DNA of 64,000 bases from Hydrogenophaga sp. GTDB taxonomy: Bacteria > Pseudomonadota > Gammaproteobacteria > Burkholderiales > Burkholderiaceae_C. A program made the translations under genes and the position numbers. The notes under the pieces were generated by a model, which saw nothing but the letters and a program-made list of their open reading frames with translations, searched no databases and was not told the origin of the DNA. The stretch is taken from contig NZ_JAUCZF010000002.1 in NCBI RefSeq assembly GCF_030373245.1, positions 310,001-374,000 of the forward strand, given 5' to 3'. Shown one piece after another: positions 55,259-63,958 of this stretch (positions within the stretch are counted from its first letter, which is position 1; each line of letters starts with the position of its first letter).

Positions 55259-56815
55259 ATGACGACCATGGAACAAAGGCTCGCCGCCGTCACAACAGAG
55301 CGGCTGCGAGGCATGCGGCGCGGCCTCGAAAAGGAGAGCCTGCGCGTTCAGCATGACGGCAAGCTCGCGCTCACGCCCCATCCCAAGTCATTGGGCAGCG
55401 CACTCACCCATCCCCACATCACCACCGACTTCAGCGAATCGCAGCTGGAGCTGATCACCGGTGTGCACGACAGCGTGACCGCCTGCCTGGATGAGCTGGC
55501 GGAAGTCCACCAGTTCACCGCGCGCTGCCTGCATGCCAGCGACGAGATGATGTGGGCCTCCAGCATGCCGTGTGGGCTGCCATCGGATGAGACCATTCCC
55601 ATCGGTCTGTATGGACCGTCCAACGTTGGGCGCGCCAAGAGCGTGTACCGCATCGGGCTGGGGCATCGCTATGGCCGGCGCATGCAGACCATCTCGGGTA
55701 TCCACTACAACTGGTCGCTGCCTGGCGTGGACAACGACGGCTACTTCAGCCTGATCCGCAACTTCCGCCGCCATGCCTTTCTGTTGCTCACGCTGTTTGG
55801 AGCCTCGCCCGCGGTGTGTTCTTCGTTTGTCGCTGGACGCCAGCACGAGCTGCAACCCCTGGGCACCACCGGTTCGCTTTACATGCCGCACGGCACGTCG
55901 CTGCGCATGGGGCGTCTGGGCTACCAGAGCGAGGCCCAGGCATCGCTGAAGGTGAGTTACAACGGGCTGGAAGGTTATGCCGCGTCGTTGCACGATGCGC
56001 TCTCGCGCCCCTGGCCGGCCTACGAGACCATCGGCGTGCGCAACCCGGGCGGCGACTACAACCAGCTCTCCACCAGTCTGCTGCAGATCGAAAACGAGTT
56101 CTACGGCACCATCCGCCCCAAGCGGGTGATCTACCCGGGCGAGCGGCCGCTGCATGCGCTGCGTGAGCGAGGCGTGGAGTATGTCGAGGTGCGGCTGCTC
56201 GACCTCAACCCGTTCGAGTCCGTGGGCATCGATGCGGCCACGCTGCGTTTCATCGACGTGTTCCTGCTGCACTGCCTGCTCACCGACAGCGCGCCCGACA
56301 CACCGGCCGAGATCGAGGCGCTGGCCCACAACCAGCAACAGACCGCGGCGCGCGGTCGAGAGCCTGGCGTGCGCCTGCAGCGCGACGGCGCCGAGGTGCT
56401 GCTGATCGACTGGGGGCTGGAGATCATCGACCAGCTGGCGCCCTTCGCCCGCGCGCTCGACGAGGCCCACGGCGGTGGGCAACACGCCGAGGCCGTGGAT
56501 CAGGCGCGCGCCCGTTTGCTGGCGCCTGAGACGCTGCCTTCCGCCCGCGTGCTGCAGTCCATGCGCACCGAGCATGCCGACTCGTTCATCGGCTTTGTGC
56601 GCAGCTGCACGGCTCAGAACCAGGACCGGCTGCTGCAGCTGCCCTGGAGCTCCAAACAGCAGGCGCGTTATGAGGCGATGGCGCTGCAATCCATGGAAGA
56701 CCAGCGCAAGATCGAAGCCGCCGACACCATGCCGTTCGAGATCTATCGGCAGGAATACACCTCGCCGGCGCGCCTGGGGCGCCCGAAGCCGGAGGCCTTG
56801 GCCGCGTTGGTCTGA
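55259..56815 (+). CDS. gshA: glutamate-cysteine ligase GshA
   Basis: A 518-residue enzyme of the proteobacterial class-1 type (E. coli 518), making gamma-glutamylcysteine, the first step of glutathione synthesis. GLEKESLRVQHDGKLALTPHP, TTDFSESQLELITGVH, the ATP/substrate block SGIHYNWSLPG and IRPKRVIYPGERPLHALRER are diagnostic. An alternative start lies 3 codons downstream (ATG 55268). Confidence 0.95.
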   Translation: MTTMEQRLAAVTTERLRGMRRGLEKESLRVQHDGKLALTPHPKSLGSALTHPHITTDFSESQLELITGVHDSVTACLDELAEVHQFTARCLHASDEMMWASSMPCGLPSDETIPIGLYGPSNVGRAKSVYRIGLGHRYGRRMQTISGIHYNWSLPGVDNDGYFSLIRNFRRHAFLLLTLFGASPAVCSSFVAGRQHELQPLGTTGSLYMPHGTSLRMGRLGYQSEAQASLKVSYNGLEGYAASLHDALSRPWPAYETIGVRNPGGDYNQLSTSLLQIENEFYGTIRPKRVIYPGERPLHALRERGVEYVEVRLLDLNPFESVGIDAATLRFIDVFLLHCLLTDSAPDTPAEIEALAHNQQQTAARGREPGVRLQRDGAEVLLIDWGLEIIDQLAPFARALDEAHGGGQHAEAVDQARARLLAPETLPSARVLQSMRTEHADSFIGFVRSCTAQNQDRLLQLPWSSKQQARYEAMALQSMEDQRKIEAADTMPFEIYRQEYTSPARLGRPKPEALAALV

Positions 56816-56831
56816 GGCCGGCTCGCTGGCG

Positions 56832-57302
56832 TCAGACCTCCCCGCCGAAACGTTTGATGAGGTTGGCGATGTACTTGTCGACCAGCTTCTCGAATTCGCC
56901 TTCGACCACTGGCGCCACGACCATCTTCATCAGGCCCGGCAGCGGCACGTCGATTTCTCCCTGAATCGCCAGCGTCACGTTGGTCGACTTCTTGTTGTCC
57001 ACGATCTTCCAGTTGCCGCCGACGAGAGCGTTGCCCACGCCCTTGACCGGTGTCCACTTCACTGTGCCCTTGGCCTTGTCGCTGACGTACTTGCTCGCAT
57101 AAACGGTCTGGATGTTCACCTGCGAAGTGCCCACCTTTTCCATCTCCCACTTGTAGACACCGTCACCCATGTCGGTGAGTTGCTCGACCTTGGGAAAATG
57201 GCTGACCGAGGTCGGCACATCCGACAGCACCTCGAACACCTCGCTGGCTTTGGCCTTGACATCGAATTCGTAACCCAGGTCGATCTTGACGGTGATGGCC
57301 AT
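56832..57302 (-). CDS. SRPBCC (START/polyketide-cyclase-like) protein
   Basis: A 156-residue single-domain SRPBCC fold: ITVKIDLGYEFDVKAKASEVF, SHFPKVEQLTDMGDGVYKWEME, and the C-terminal helix EGEFEKLVDKYIANLIKRFGG. These helix-grip folds bind hydrophobic ligands. No signal peptide. Function unknown. It ends 16 nt from the gshA stop. Confidence 0.85.
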   Translation of the reverse strand: MAITVKIDLGYEFDVKAKASEVFEVLSDVPTSVSHFPKVEQLTDMGDGVYKWEMEKVGTSQVNIQTVYASKYVSDKAKGTVKWTPVKGVGNALVGGNWKIVDNKKSTNVTLAIQGEIDVPLPGLMKMVVAPVVEGEFEKLVDKYIANLIKRFGGEV

Positions 57303-57427
57303 GTTGCTCCTCGGCAGGTGGTTGGGAAGAAAATGATTGTGTCACGCAGTCTGGGCCGCGTCGCTGGGGGCGAACCCGCAGGCGCGCGCGCGGCACAATG
57401 CCTGTCTGTCCAGAAGAGTCGTCTTCC

Positions 57428-58408
57428 ATGAGCATCCAGTGGTTTCCCGGTCACATGCACCTCACCCGCAAGGCGATCGCCGAACGGGTCAAAGCGATCG
57501 ATGTCGTGATCGAGATGCTTGACGCGCGCCTGCCCGGGTCGAGTGCCAATCCGCTCATGGCCGAGCTCACCAGCGGCCGACCCACGCTCAAGGTGCTGAA
57601 CAAGCAGGACTTGGCTGACCCCGAGCGAACCGCGCTCTGGCTGGCGCATTACAACGCCCAGCCGCGGACCCGTGCGCTGGGGCTGGATGCCAGCCACACG
57701 GCGCCAGCGCGCGCCCTGATTGACGCCTGCTTCGAGCTGGCGCCCTTGCGCGGCGGAATGGTCAAGCCGATGCGGGTGCTGATCTGCGGCATTCCCAACG
57801 TGGGCAAGTCCACCCTGATCAACACCCTCAAGGGCAAGCGTGCGGCGAAGACGGGCGACGAGGCGGGCGTGACCCGCACCGAATCGCGCATCGCGCTGGC
57901 CGATGATTTTTACCTCTACGACACGCCAGGCATGCTGTGGCCGCGCATCGTCGTGCCCGAGAGCGGCTTCAACCTGGCCGCCAGCGGCGCCGTGGGGCGC
58001 AATGCCTACGACGACGAAGAGGTGGCCTGGGAGCTGCTCGCCAAGCTCAAGACCGACTATCCGACCCTGCTCGCCGCCCGATACCAGCTCGGTCTTTCGA
58101 GCGAAGCCGTTGCCGCGGCCCCAGAGGAAGACCTGCTCGATGCCATCGGCAGGCAACGGGGCGCACTGGCCGCGGGTGGCAAGGTCAACCGCCAGAAGGC
58201 CGCCGAGCTGCTGATCGCTGATTTCCGTGCCCTGCACATCGGGCGCATCACGCTGGAAACGCCCACCCAGTTTGATGCCTGGTTGCGGGCCGGCCTGGCC
58301 GCGGATCGTGAGCGCGATGCGCGCAAGCATGGCCTGCGCGAAAAAGGCCACATCAAGCCGGCCAAAAAAACCTCGGCCGCCCCCACCCGCAAGCGTGCCG
58401 CGCGCTGA
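57428..58408 (+). CDS. YlqF/RbgA-type ribosome-associated GTPase
   Basis: A 326-residue circularly permuted GTPase: NKQD (G4) comes first near residue 58, then G1 GIPNVGKST near 123-131 and G3 DTPGM near 167. The start MSIQWFPGHMHLTRKAI is the family signature. RbgA works in large-subunit maturation in Bacillus; the proteobacterial relative is presumed similar. The Lys/Arg-rich C-terminal tail (HIKPAKKTSAAPTRKRAAR) fits rRNA binding. Confidence 0.92.
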   Translation: MSIQWFPGHMHLTRKAIAERVKAIDVVIEMLDARLPGSSANPLMAELTSGRPTLKVLNKQDLADPERTALWLAHYNAQPRTRALGLDASHTAPARALIDACFELAPLRGGMVKPMRVLICGIPNVGKSTLINTLKGKRAAKTGDEAGVTRTESRIALADDFYLYDTPGMLWPRIVVPESGFNLAASGAVGRNAYDDEEVAWELLAKLKTDYPTLLAARYQLGLSSEAVAAAPEEDLLDAIGRQRGALAAGGKVNRQKAAELLIADFRALHIGRITLETPTQFDAWLRAGLAADRERDARKHGLREKGHIKPAKKTSAAPTRKRAAR

Positions 58409-58429
58409 TCACTTCCTGCGAGAAAACAC

Positions 58430-58831
58430 ATGTCCACCATCGCACCCCCCGCCAACCCCGAAGCCGATCCACGCGTGAAGGCTGTGTTCGACGACATCCG
58501 CGCCACGCGCCAGACCGACTTCATCAACAACCTCTGGCGCTACCTGGCGTTCGACGCCACCCTGCTGGAAGCCACGTGGGCCGAGGTCAAGCGCGTCATG
58601 GCCACTCCTTCCAGCCTGGACCCGCTGACCAAGGAAATGGTCTACATCACCGCCTCCATCGTCAATGGCTGCAGCTACTGCGTGCACTCGCACACCGCCT
58701 CGGCCACCGCCAAGGGCATGACGAACGAGCAGCACGCCGAGCTGCTGTCCATCGTCATGCTCGCGTCCAAGACCAATCAGCTCGCCACCGGTTTGCAGGT
58801 GCCGCTGGACCCGGTGTTCGATCGCGGGTGA
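58430..58831 (+). CDS. carboxymuconolactone decarboxylase/AhpD-like protein
   Basis: A 133-residue AhpD-like protein with the active-site CxxC and His (CSYCVHSHTAS near 82-92), expected to reduce or transfer disulfides or handle peroxides. MVYITASIVNGCSYCV is diagnostic. It follows the GTPase gene by 21 nt on the same strand. Confidence 0.9.
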   Translation: MSTIAPPANPEADPRVKAVFDDIRATRQTDFINNLWRYLAFDATLLEATWAEVKRVMATPSSLDPLTKEMVYITASIVNGCSYCVHSHTASATAKGMTNEQHAELLSIVMLASKTNQLATGLQVPLDPVFDRG

Positions 58832-58843
58832 CTGGCGCAGAGG

Positions 58844-58859
58844 ATTGACGCTCGTCAAT
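58844..58859. promoter_or_regulatory. palindrome ATTGACG-CT-CGTCAAT
   Basis: Seven-base perfect inverted arms with a 2-nt spacer, located 13 nt after the AhpD-like stop and 57 nt before the next ATG. It shares TTGACG-N2-CGTCAA with the site at 49458-49471. Candidate operator; regulator unknown. Confidence 0.45.
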
Positions 58860-58915
58860 GCAGCGGGCGCGCAGCAGGTGGAGCATTGCAAGCGTTGCCA
58901 TCTGGAGGCCATGCC

Positions 58916-59509
58916 ATGACCGAAGTCCGCCGCATCCTGCTCATTGAAGGCCACCCCGACACGGTGAGCCAGCACCTCAATCGCGCGCTGGTCGACGCCT
59001 ATGCCGAGGGTGCGCAGTCGGCTGGGCACGCCGTACGCCGCCTGCGAGTTGGAGCGCTTGACTTTCCGGTGCTGAGAACCGCCCAGGCCTGGCACCACGA
59101 GCCCGTACCGCCCGTGCTCCAGCCGGCGCAGGATGACATCGCCTGGGCACAGCATGTGGTGATCTTCTTTCCACTCTGGCTGGGCGATATGCCCGCACTG
59201 CTCAAGGCCTTTCTGGAGCAGGTGGCGCGGCCGGGCTTTGCAGTCGGTCCCGAAGGTGCCAAGCCCTTCGGCCACAAGCCGCTGTCGGGACGGTCGGCGC
59301 GGGTGGTGGTGACCATGGGTATGCCGGCGCTGGCCTACCGCTGGTTTTACCGTGCGCACAGCGTCAAATCGCTGGAGCGCAACATCCTGGGTTTTGTGGG
59401 CTTTGCGCCAGTCAACGAAACGCTGATCGGGATGGTGGATCAGCTCGGCGAAAAGGGCGTGGCGAAATGGAAGGCCCGGCTGCGCAAACTCGGGCGAGAG
59501 GGGGCTTGA
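58916..59509 (+). CDS. NAD(P)H-dependent flavodoxin-fold oxidoreductase
   Basis: A 197-residue NQO-type FMN protein. ILLIEGHPDTVSQHLNRALVDAY is the family start, VVIFFPLWLGDMPALLKAFLEQV the flavin-binding part. It would reduce quinones or nitro compounds with NAD(P)H. GGAGG lies 7 nt before ATG 58916. A palindromic site precedes it. Confidence 0.9.
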   Translation: MTEVRRILLIEGHPDTVSQHLNRALVDAYAEGAQSAGHAVRRLRVGALDFPVLRTAQAWHHEPVPPVLQPAQDDIAWAQHVVIFFPLWLGDMPALLKAFLEQVARPGFAVGPEGAKPFGHKPLSGRSARVVVTMGMPALAYRWFYRAHSVKSLERNILGFVGFAPVNETLIGMVDQLGEKGVAKWKARLRKLGREGA

Positions 59510-59515
59510 GGGGGT

Positions 59516-60490
59516 TCAGTGCGTTAACGTGACGCGCATCGCACGGCCGTCGGCCAGCGTGGCGCAGGCCCCTTGAGGCTGCGGTGTGAGCCGCTCAATG
59601 AGCCCGGGCAGAGGCTTCAGATCGGCCAGCTCGGTCCACTGGCCCGGGGCATCCCAGCGCAGCGCGTGCAAGGCGCGACGGGTCATGTCGGGCAGCACGA
59701 TGGTGGGACGCTGGTCGGGTTGCATCACGATCACCGCGAGGTCCTGCTCCAGGGCCCCCATGCGGTGGTTGGACACATCCAGCGCGCGCGCAAACGGCAC
59801 CAGGGCCGGCGGACGGTAATGCAGCAGCTGCAGCACACCGCCGATGTGCGGCGTGGTCACGGTGGCGAGGTCGAGCTGGCCGTCGCCATCGAAGTCGGCC
59901 ACCCCCACCGGGTTGAGCCAGCGGAAGGTGGAGCCGGCGTACGGACCTCGGGCGAGTTCGACCAGGCGGGGCTTGTCTTGGGTGGGGTCGATGCCCAGGA
60001 CCACCAGCGAAGCGCCGCGCAGGGCGTCGGCTTCGATCAGCAGGATTTCCTCACGGCCGTCGCGGTCCAGGTCGACGATGCGCGGCACCCGGTCCTCGTA
60101 GACCCGGTTCAGCGGCAGCGTCAGCTCGACGATCTGCCAGCCACCGCTGCGGGCTTTCACCTTGGCGTGCACGCTGCCCGCGTGCACCGGCGAGCCCAGT
60201 GCACCATGGGGATAGCGCCGGGTAGGAGACCCAAGCCAGACCCAGGCCAGATCGTGCTGACCGGCCACCACCTGGCTTTCGGGAATGCGCTGTTGCGCTT
60301 CGGCAGGCTGCGCTTGCTGGCGATGTGAAGCGCGCTCGATGGGGCTGCAGGACTGGGCCTGGGGGGCCACGGTCAGGCCCATGGCGGTCGCTGTCAGCGG
60401 ATGCAGGCTCAGGCAGGTGAGCAGGACACCCAGGACCGGCTTCAGCCGGGAGACAAAAAGAGGAAGGTGCAGCGATGAGGACATGCGCAT
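59516..60490 (-). CDS. exported FG-GAP/VCBS repeat protein
   Basis: A 324-residue secreted protein: N-terminal hydrophobic signal (PVLGVLLTCLSLHPLTATAMG, residues 17-37). Two calcium-type FG-GAP motifs are visible: DLDRDGREEILLIE near 145 and DFDGDGQLDLATV near 200, suggesting a beta-propeller. Start choice between ATG 60490 and 60484 is open. Function unknown. Confidence 0.78.
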   Translation of the reverse strand: MRMSSSLHLPLFVSRLKPVLGVLLTCLSLHPLTATAMGLTVAPQAQSCSPIERASHRQQAQPAEAQQRIPESQVVAGQHDLAWVWLGSPTRRYPHGALGSPVHAGSVHAKVKARSGGWQIVELTLPLNRVYEDRVPRIVDLDRDGREEILLIEADALRGASLVVLGIDPTQDKPRLVELARGPYAGSTFRWLNPVGVADFDGDGQLDLATVTTPHIGGVLQLLHYRPPALVPFARALDVSNHRMGALEQDLAVIVMQPDQRPTIVLPDMTRRALHALRWDAPGQWTELADLKPLPGLIERLTPQPQGACATLADGRAMRVTLTH

Positions 60491-60549
60491 CGGTCGCGCA
60501 TGCCGCTCAGGTCTTACACCGCGCAGCGCCGCCAGGCGCCGGTGCACGC

Positions 60550-60831
60550 TCAGGCAGCGACCTTGACGCCCTTCCAGAACGCCACGCGGCCGCGGATGTT
60601 GTCGGCTTCGGGCTTGGGGTCAGGGTAGGTCCAGGCGGCGTCGGGATTGATCTCGCCATTGACCAGGAGCGAGTAATAGCTGGCCTGGCCTTTCCAGGGG
60701 CAGCTGGTGCGGTGGTTGCTGAAGGTCACGTACTCCCGTTTGAGCGAGCTTTCGGGAAAGTAGTGATTGCCCTCGACCAGCACCGTGTCGTCGCTCTCGG
60801 CCACGACCACGCCGTTCCAGGTGGCCTTCAT
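60550..60831 (-). CDS. DUF427 protein
   Basis: A 93-residue protein of the DUF427 family: MKATWNGVVVAES, EGNHYFPESSLKREYVTFS, CPWKGQASYYSL, and YPDPKPEADNIRGRVAFWKG. No signal peptide; function unknown. It follows a 46-residue basic ORF by 10 nt and would be translated from the same message. Confidence 0.9.
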   Translation of the reverse strand: MKATWNGVVVAESDDTVLVEGNHYFPESSLKREYVTFSNHRTSCPWKGQASYYSLLVNGEINPDAAWTYPDPKPEADNIRGRVAFWKGVKVAA

Positions 60832-60841
60832 GAGGCTGGCC

Positions 60842-60982
60842 TCATTTGGTTTTCTCTTTGCCGCGAGGGATCACGGCGGTCATCGGCGGCGTGGGACGGT
60901 CTGAGGTGACCGGACCCTTGGGTGCGGAAGTGTCCTTCTTCGGCTTCTTGGCCATCTTTTCGTTGCGCTGTTCTTTGCCCAT
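60842..60982 (-). CDS. small basic protein, 46 residues
   Basis: ATG 60982 has AGGAG 7 nt upstream; the frame encodes MGKEQRNEKMAKKPKKDTSA and ends PRGKEKTK. It is strongly Lys/Arg-rich and lacks hydrophobic or cysteine motifs. Its TGA is 10 nt before the DUF427 ATG. I do not recognise the product; nucleic-acid binding is possible from charge only. It is short enough to be missed by gene finders. Confidence 0.7.
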   Translation of the reverse strand: MGKEQRNEKMAKKPKKDTSAPKGPVTSDRPTPPMTAVIPRGKEKTK

Positions 60983-61042
60983 GAGGTACTCCTGTGAGGA
61001 TTCGGGTGGAATCGGCGGATGTTAAGCCAGAAACGAGGGAAA

Positions 61043-61627
61043 TCAGAGACCCAGCCAGCCGGCCAGATCCTGCGTCGCCATGGATCCGGCGCGGGTGATG
61101 ACCTGACCCGTTTGCGGCTGGCGCGCGACGATGAAGGGCACCGAGTCGGCGCCCAGCCGGTTGAGCAGGGTGGTGTTGGTCGCGATGGCCTTGGCAACGT
61201 CGTCGGGCACGCTGGACGGGGCCGACATGCCACCCTGGCCAGCCAGGATGGACTGCTCGTGAGCGTTCATGGTCTCCAGCGGCTGGGCCGCCTGCATCAG
61301 CGCCGCGCCCTGGGGCAGGCTCTTGGCGTTGATGATGGCCACCGGCAACCAGACGAACTTGACCTTGTTGTGCAGCGGAAGCGAGGCGTTCCACAGGTGG
61401 CCGCAATGCGGGCACTGCGGATCGAACAGCACGTAGACCGGGTTGGCGCTCATGAGCGCGCCCACGGTGAAGCCCTTGCCCTCGGCGCTCAGGGCGCTGT
61501 GGGCCTGATCGACGGTGATCGGTGCGGCGGCAGCTGGAGCGGGTGTGCTGTCCTGCGGCGAGCAGGCGGCAATCATCAAGGCAACAGAGGCGAAGAGCGG
61601 GAGGGTGAGGGTGCGAAAGGAGGGCAT
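61043..61627 (-). CDS. DsbG/DsbC-like thioredoxin-fold lipoprotein
   Basis: A 194-residue lipoprotein (lipobox MIAAC, Cys 22). The thioredoxin-fold active site is CPHC in YVLFDPQCPHCGHLW near 65-79, as in DsbG-type disulfide isomerases or chaperones, but the dimerisation domain is reduced. cis-Pro region is DSVPFIV near 163. It probably acts on periplasmic thiols. ATG 61627 is selected for the lipoprotein signal. Confidence 0.85.
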   Translation of the reverse strand: MPSFRTLTLPLFASVALMIAACSPQDSTPAPAAAAPITVDQAHSALSAEGKGFTVGALMSANPVYVLFDPQCPHCGHLWNASLPLHNKVKFVWLPVAIINAKSLPQGAALMQAAQPLETMNAHEQSILAGQGGMSAPSSVPDDVAKAIATNTTLLNRLGADSVPFIVARQPQTGQVITRAGSMATQDLAGWLGL

Positions 61628-61693
61628 GGTCTCGGGGAGCGGAACGAGCAAAAGCGCGATGATCCGATTGTGCCGCGTCGCCATCTGTCGGGC

Positions 61694-62641
61694 TCAGCCG
61701 AAGCTGCGCGCGTGCGCCAGCTGGCCCAGCCGCGCCGTGGCTTCGAAGAACCCGGCCACCATCTCGTCGATGATCTGCTGCGCGGTCATCACCCCTGTGA
61801 TCAGCCCGGCGCTCTGGCCGGCCAGGGCTGGCGCGGCCTCCATGTCGCCGTCGAAGTACACGCGCTGGATGCCGGCGAAGGTGTCGGGCGGCATCACGCC
61901 TGCCTCGTGAATTTCAGCCGTGCGTTGCGACTTCAGCGCGCGAATGCAGGGGCTGGCCTTTTTGTTGAGCACCCAGGTACCGGTGTCGCCGGCCTGCACG
62001 ATGGCCTGTTTGAAGTTGTCGTGCACCGGGCTCTCCGCGCTGCAGACAAAGCGCGTGCCCATCTGCACCGCTTCGGCGCCCAGGGCAAACGCAGCGGCCA
62101 TGCCGCGGCCGTCCACGATGCCACCGGCCGCGATCATGGGCACGTCGACCCGCGCGCGGATCGCCTGCAGCAGCACCAGGGTGGAGACCTCCTCTGGATT
62201 CTTGAAGCCACCGCCCTCGGCGCCCTCGACCACCAGGCCGTCGATGCCGGCGTCGACGCACTTGAGCGCGGTCTCTACCGTGGGGACGGCGTGGTACACC
62301 GTGATGCCCGCGCTTTTCAGCGGAGCGATGAACTTGGCCGGGCTGCCGGCCGAGGTGGTCACGAATTTCACACCCGAGTCGCAGACGAAGCGCAGCATGG
62401 CGTCGTCCTTGAGAAAACGGATCGGCAGGTTGACGCCGAACGGCAGACCGGTGGCCGCCATCTTCGTGATCTCGGCCTGGCAGTTCGCGGTCTCACCCGA
62501 CGAGGTTTCGATGATGCCCAGCCCGCCTGCGCGCGAGACGGCCGAGGCAAGCGGAAAGCGGGCGATCCAGCCCATGGGGGCCTGCACGATGGGGTAGCGC
62601 GCGCCAGTGTGAGCGAGTACGCGGTTGGGATGGGTTTGCAT
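61694..62641 (-). CDS. nitronate monooxygenase-like FMN protein
   Basis: A 315-residue TIM-barrel flavoprotein (2-nitropropane dioxygenase/FabK-like). PIVQAPMGWIARFPLASAVSRAGGLG, FGVNLPI near 78, and GLVVEGAEGGGF and IAAGGIVDGRGMAAAFALGAEAVQMGTRFV are diagnostic. It would oxidise nitronates or act as an enoyl-reductase-like enzyme; exact substrate unclear. AGGAG is 4 nt before ATG 62641. Confidence 0.9.
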   Translation of the reverse strand: MQTHPNRVLAHTGARYPIVQAPMGWIARFPLASAVSRAGGLGIIETSSGETANCQAEITKMAATGLPFGVNLPIRFLKDDAMLRFVCDSGVKFVTTSAGSPAKFIAPLKSAGITVYHAVPTVETALKCVDAGIDGLVVEGAEGGGFKNPEEVSTLVLLQAIRARVDVPMIAAGGIVDGRGMAAAFALGAEAVQMGTRFVCSAESPVHDNFKQAIVQAGDTGTWVLNKKASPCIRALKSQRTAEIHEAGVMPPDTFAGIQRVYFDGDMEAAPALAGQSAGLITGVMTAQQIIDEMVAGFFEATARLGQLAHARSFG

Positions 62642-62732
62642 GGGGCTCCTGGCCAACAAGGCAAACGCACATTGTTGTGGCGATAGCCGCCCGGCGCTTG
62701 TCGCTCGCGTTACCGCCACTGGCGTGGTCCTG

Positions 62733-62763
62733 AAAAAGGCTGCCGGGTCTGGGCCCGGCAGCC
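62733..62763 (-). terminator. rho-independent terminator after the RcnB-like gene
   Basis: On the minus strand a 10-bp perfect stem (62763-62754 with 62747-62738, loop of 6) is followed directly by five T (62737-62733). It lies 41 nt after the stop of the RcnB-like gene. Confidence 0.9.
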
Positions 62764-62804
62764 TGGGGCGGTGCGTTGAGGTGCGGTGCCGAGGCGGCCT
62801 TCGA

Positions 62805-63338
62805 TCAGCGCGCGAGGATGATGCTGGCGATGATGCCGGTGGCAATGGCGACCAGCACATAGTCGCCGCCCACCTGCACCCACTGCTGGCCGTGCGGCGG
62901 CGGCGCCAGGCGATGCACGCGGTGGTTCACCACCACGTACTGCTGGTTGCGGTATTCGCGCGGCAGGTAGGCGCCACGGCGGAACTCGGGGCCGCGTGCG
63001 TTGTAGTAATAACGGCGCTGGTCCTGGCGGAAGTCGCGGCGGTCGTAGCGGTCATCGTGTCGGTCGGCGCGTCGCTCGTAGCGGTCATCTCGCCGATCGT
63101 CGCGCCGCTCGTAGCGGTCATCTCGCCGATCGTCGCGCCGCTCGTAGCGGTCATCTCGCCGATCGTCGCGCCGCTCGTAGATGTCTTCGCGTCGCTCGAC
63201 GCGATTGTCCTGGCGCTGCTGCTGAACGCTTTTGCCGCGCGGGTCGCTTGCTCCGTGGTCATGCTGGGCAAACGCGGGCAGAGCGCTCATGCCCAAGGCG
63301 GTGGCGAGCACGGCGCTGATCAGTTTGGTGGATTTCAT
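62805..63338 (-). CDS. RcnB-family nickel/cobalt homeostasis-like protein with Arg/Asp repeats
   Basis: A 177-residue secreted protein: signal peptide 1-24 (ending AFA), then HDHGASD with His/Asp residues, then an Arg/Asp/Tyr-rich low-complexity zone with three exact 11-residue YERRDDRRDDR copies. The C-terminal half holds the RcnB pattern (RRGAYLPREYRNQQYVVVNHR, then HRLAPPPHGQQWVQVGGDYVLV, and a final hydrophobic helix). RcnB proteins act in metal homeostasis; the repeat zone may bind polyanions or cell-wall components, which is inference. Confidence 0.85.
   Translation of the reverse strand: MKSTKLISAVLATALGMSALPAFAQHDHGASDPRGKSVQQQRQDNRVERREDIYERRDDRRDDRYERRDDRRDDRYERRDDRRDDRYERRADRHDDRYDRRDFRQDQRRYYYNARGPEFRRGAYLPREYRNQQYVVVNHRVHRLAPPPHGQQWVQVGGDYVLVAIATGIIASIILAR
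63073..63180 (-). repeat. 33-nt tandem repeat inside RcnB-like gene
   Basis: Three perfect 33-nt copies (63073-63105, 63106-63138, 63139-63171) plus a 9-nt partial copy. In frame, each encodes 11 residues. Prone to copy-number change by slippage. Confidence 0.95.
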
Positions 63339-63453
63339 GGGGACACTCCTGGGGTTGGGGTGTCTGCATGGTGGCTGAGCCTTGTGTCGCCAGGGTAAAG
63401 CGCAGACCCAGATTTGCAAAGTTGGGTTGCTGGCTGTGCAGGCCCGCCCCGCC

Positions 63454-63921
63454 TCAACTCAGTCCGGCGGTTTCCTTGGCGCGCAGCTTGGCGGCGATGT
63501 ATTCGCCATGCGTCACGTGCAGCAGACCGGCCACCTTGCTGATCACGTGGTTCTCATTCGCGTCGAGGTGCGCGTCCGCATAAGCCACCTGCCACATGGC
63601 CTCGACGACGCGGATTTTCTGCTCCTGGGTGAAGCGCTCGTTGAGCTGGCTGGTGAAGCGCTGGTAGTCGTAGGCGGTGTGCGCCGTGTCCTGTGCCAGT
63701 TCGATCAGCGCGGCGATCTCGTTGTCATGCAGGCTGAATTTGTTGCGCAGCGCGGTGACCACGGTCGCTCGTTCCGCCGCATCCAGCGTGGGTTCTGCGC
63801 GCAGCACCTCGACCAGCAGCACCGCGGTGGCGAGCTGCAGCTGGTGTTCCTGGTCTTGCGGGCTGGTGTTAGAGGAAGCCTCGGTCAGGCTGTTGAGCAG
63901 GTCTTTGAGGGTTCTGAGCAT
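63454..63921 (-). CDS. TerB-family (tellurite resistance/DjlA-like) protein
   Basis: A 155-residue all-helical TerB fold: LQLATAVLLVEVLRAEPTLDA, then EQKIRVVEAMWQVAYADAHLDANENHVISKVAGLL, which is the hallmark metal-binding helix pair. No signal peptide. The function of stand-alone TerB proteins is unclear; tellurite resistance is only a family label. Confidence 0.9.
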   Translation of the reverse strand: MLRTLKDLLNSLTEASSNTSPQDQEHQLQLATAVLLVEVLRAEPTLDAAERATVVTALRNKFSLHDNEIAALIELAQDTAHTAYDYQRFTSQLNERFTQEQKIRVVEAMWQVAYADAHLDANENHVISKVAGLLHVTHGEYIAAKLRAKETAGLS

Positions 63922-63958
63922 GGAGGTCGATGGCTGAAAGCAGACAGGATGGAGCTGG

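Noticed and set aside
61019..62686. 555-codon plus-strand open frame
   Set aside because: Antisense to the DsbG-like and nitronate monooxygenase genes, both with clear motifs.
63073..63180. Regular 33-nt periodicity resembling a CRISPR array
   Set aside because: The repeats are directly adjacent with no spacers and lie in frame inside the RcnB-like gene.
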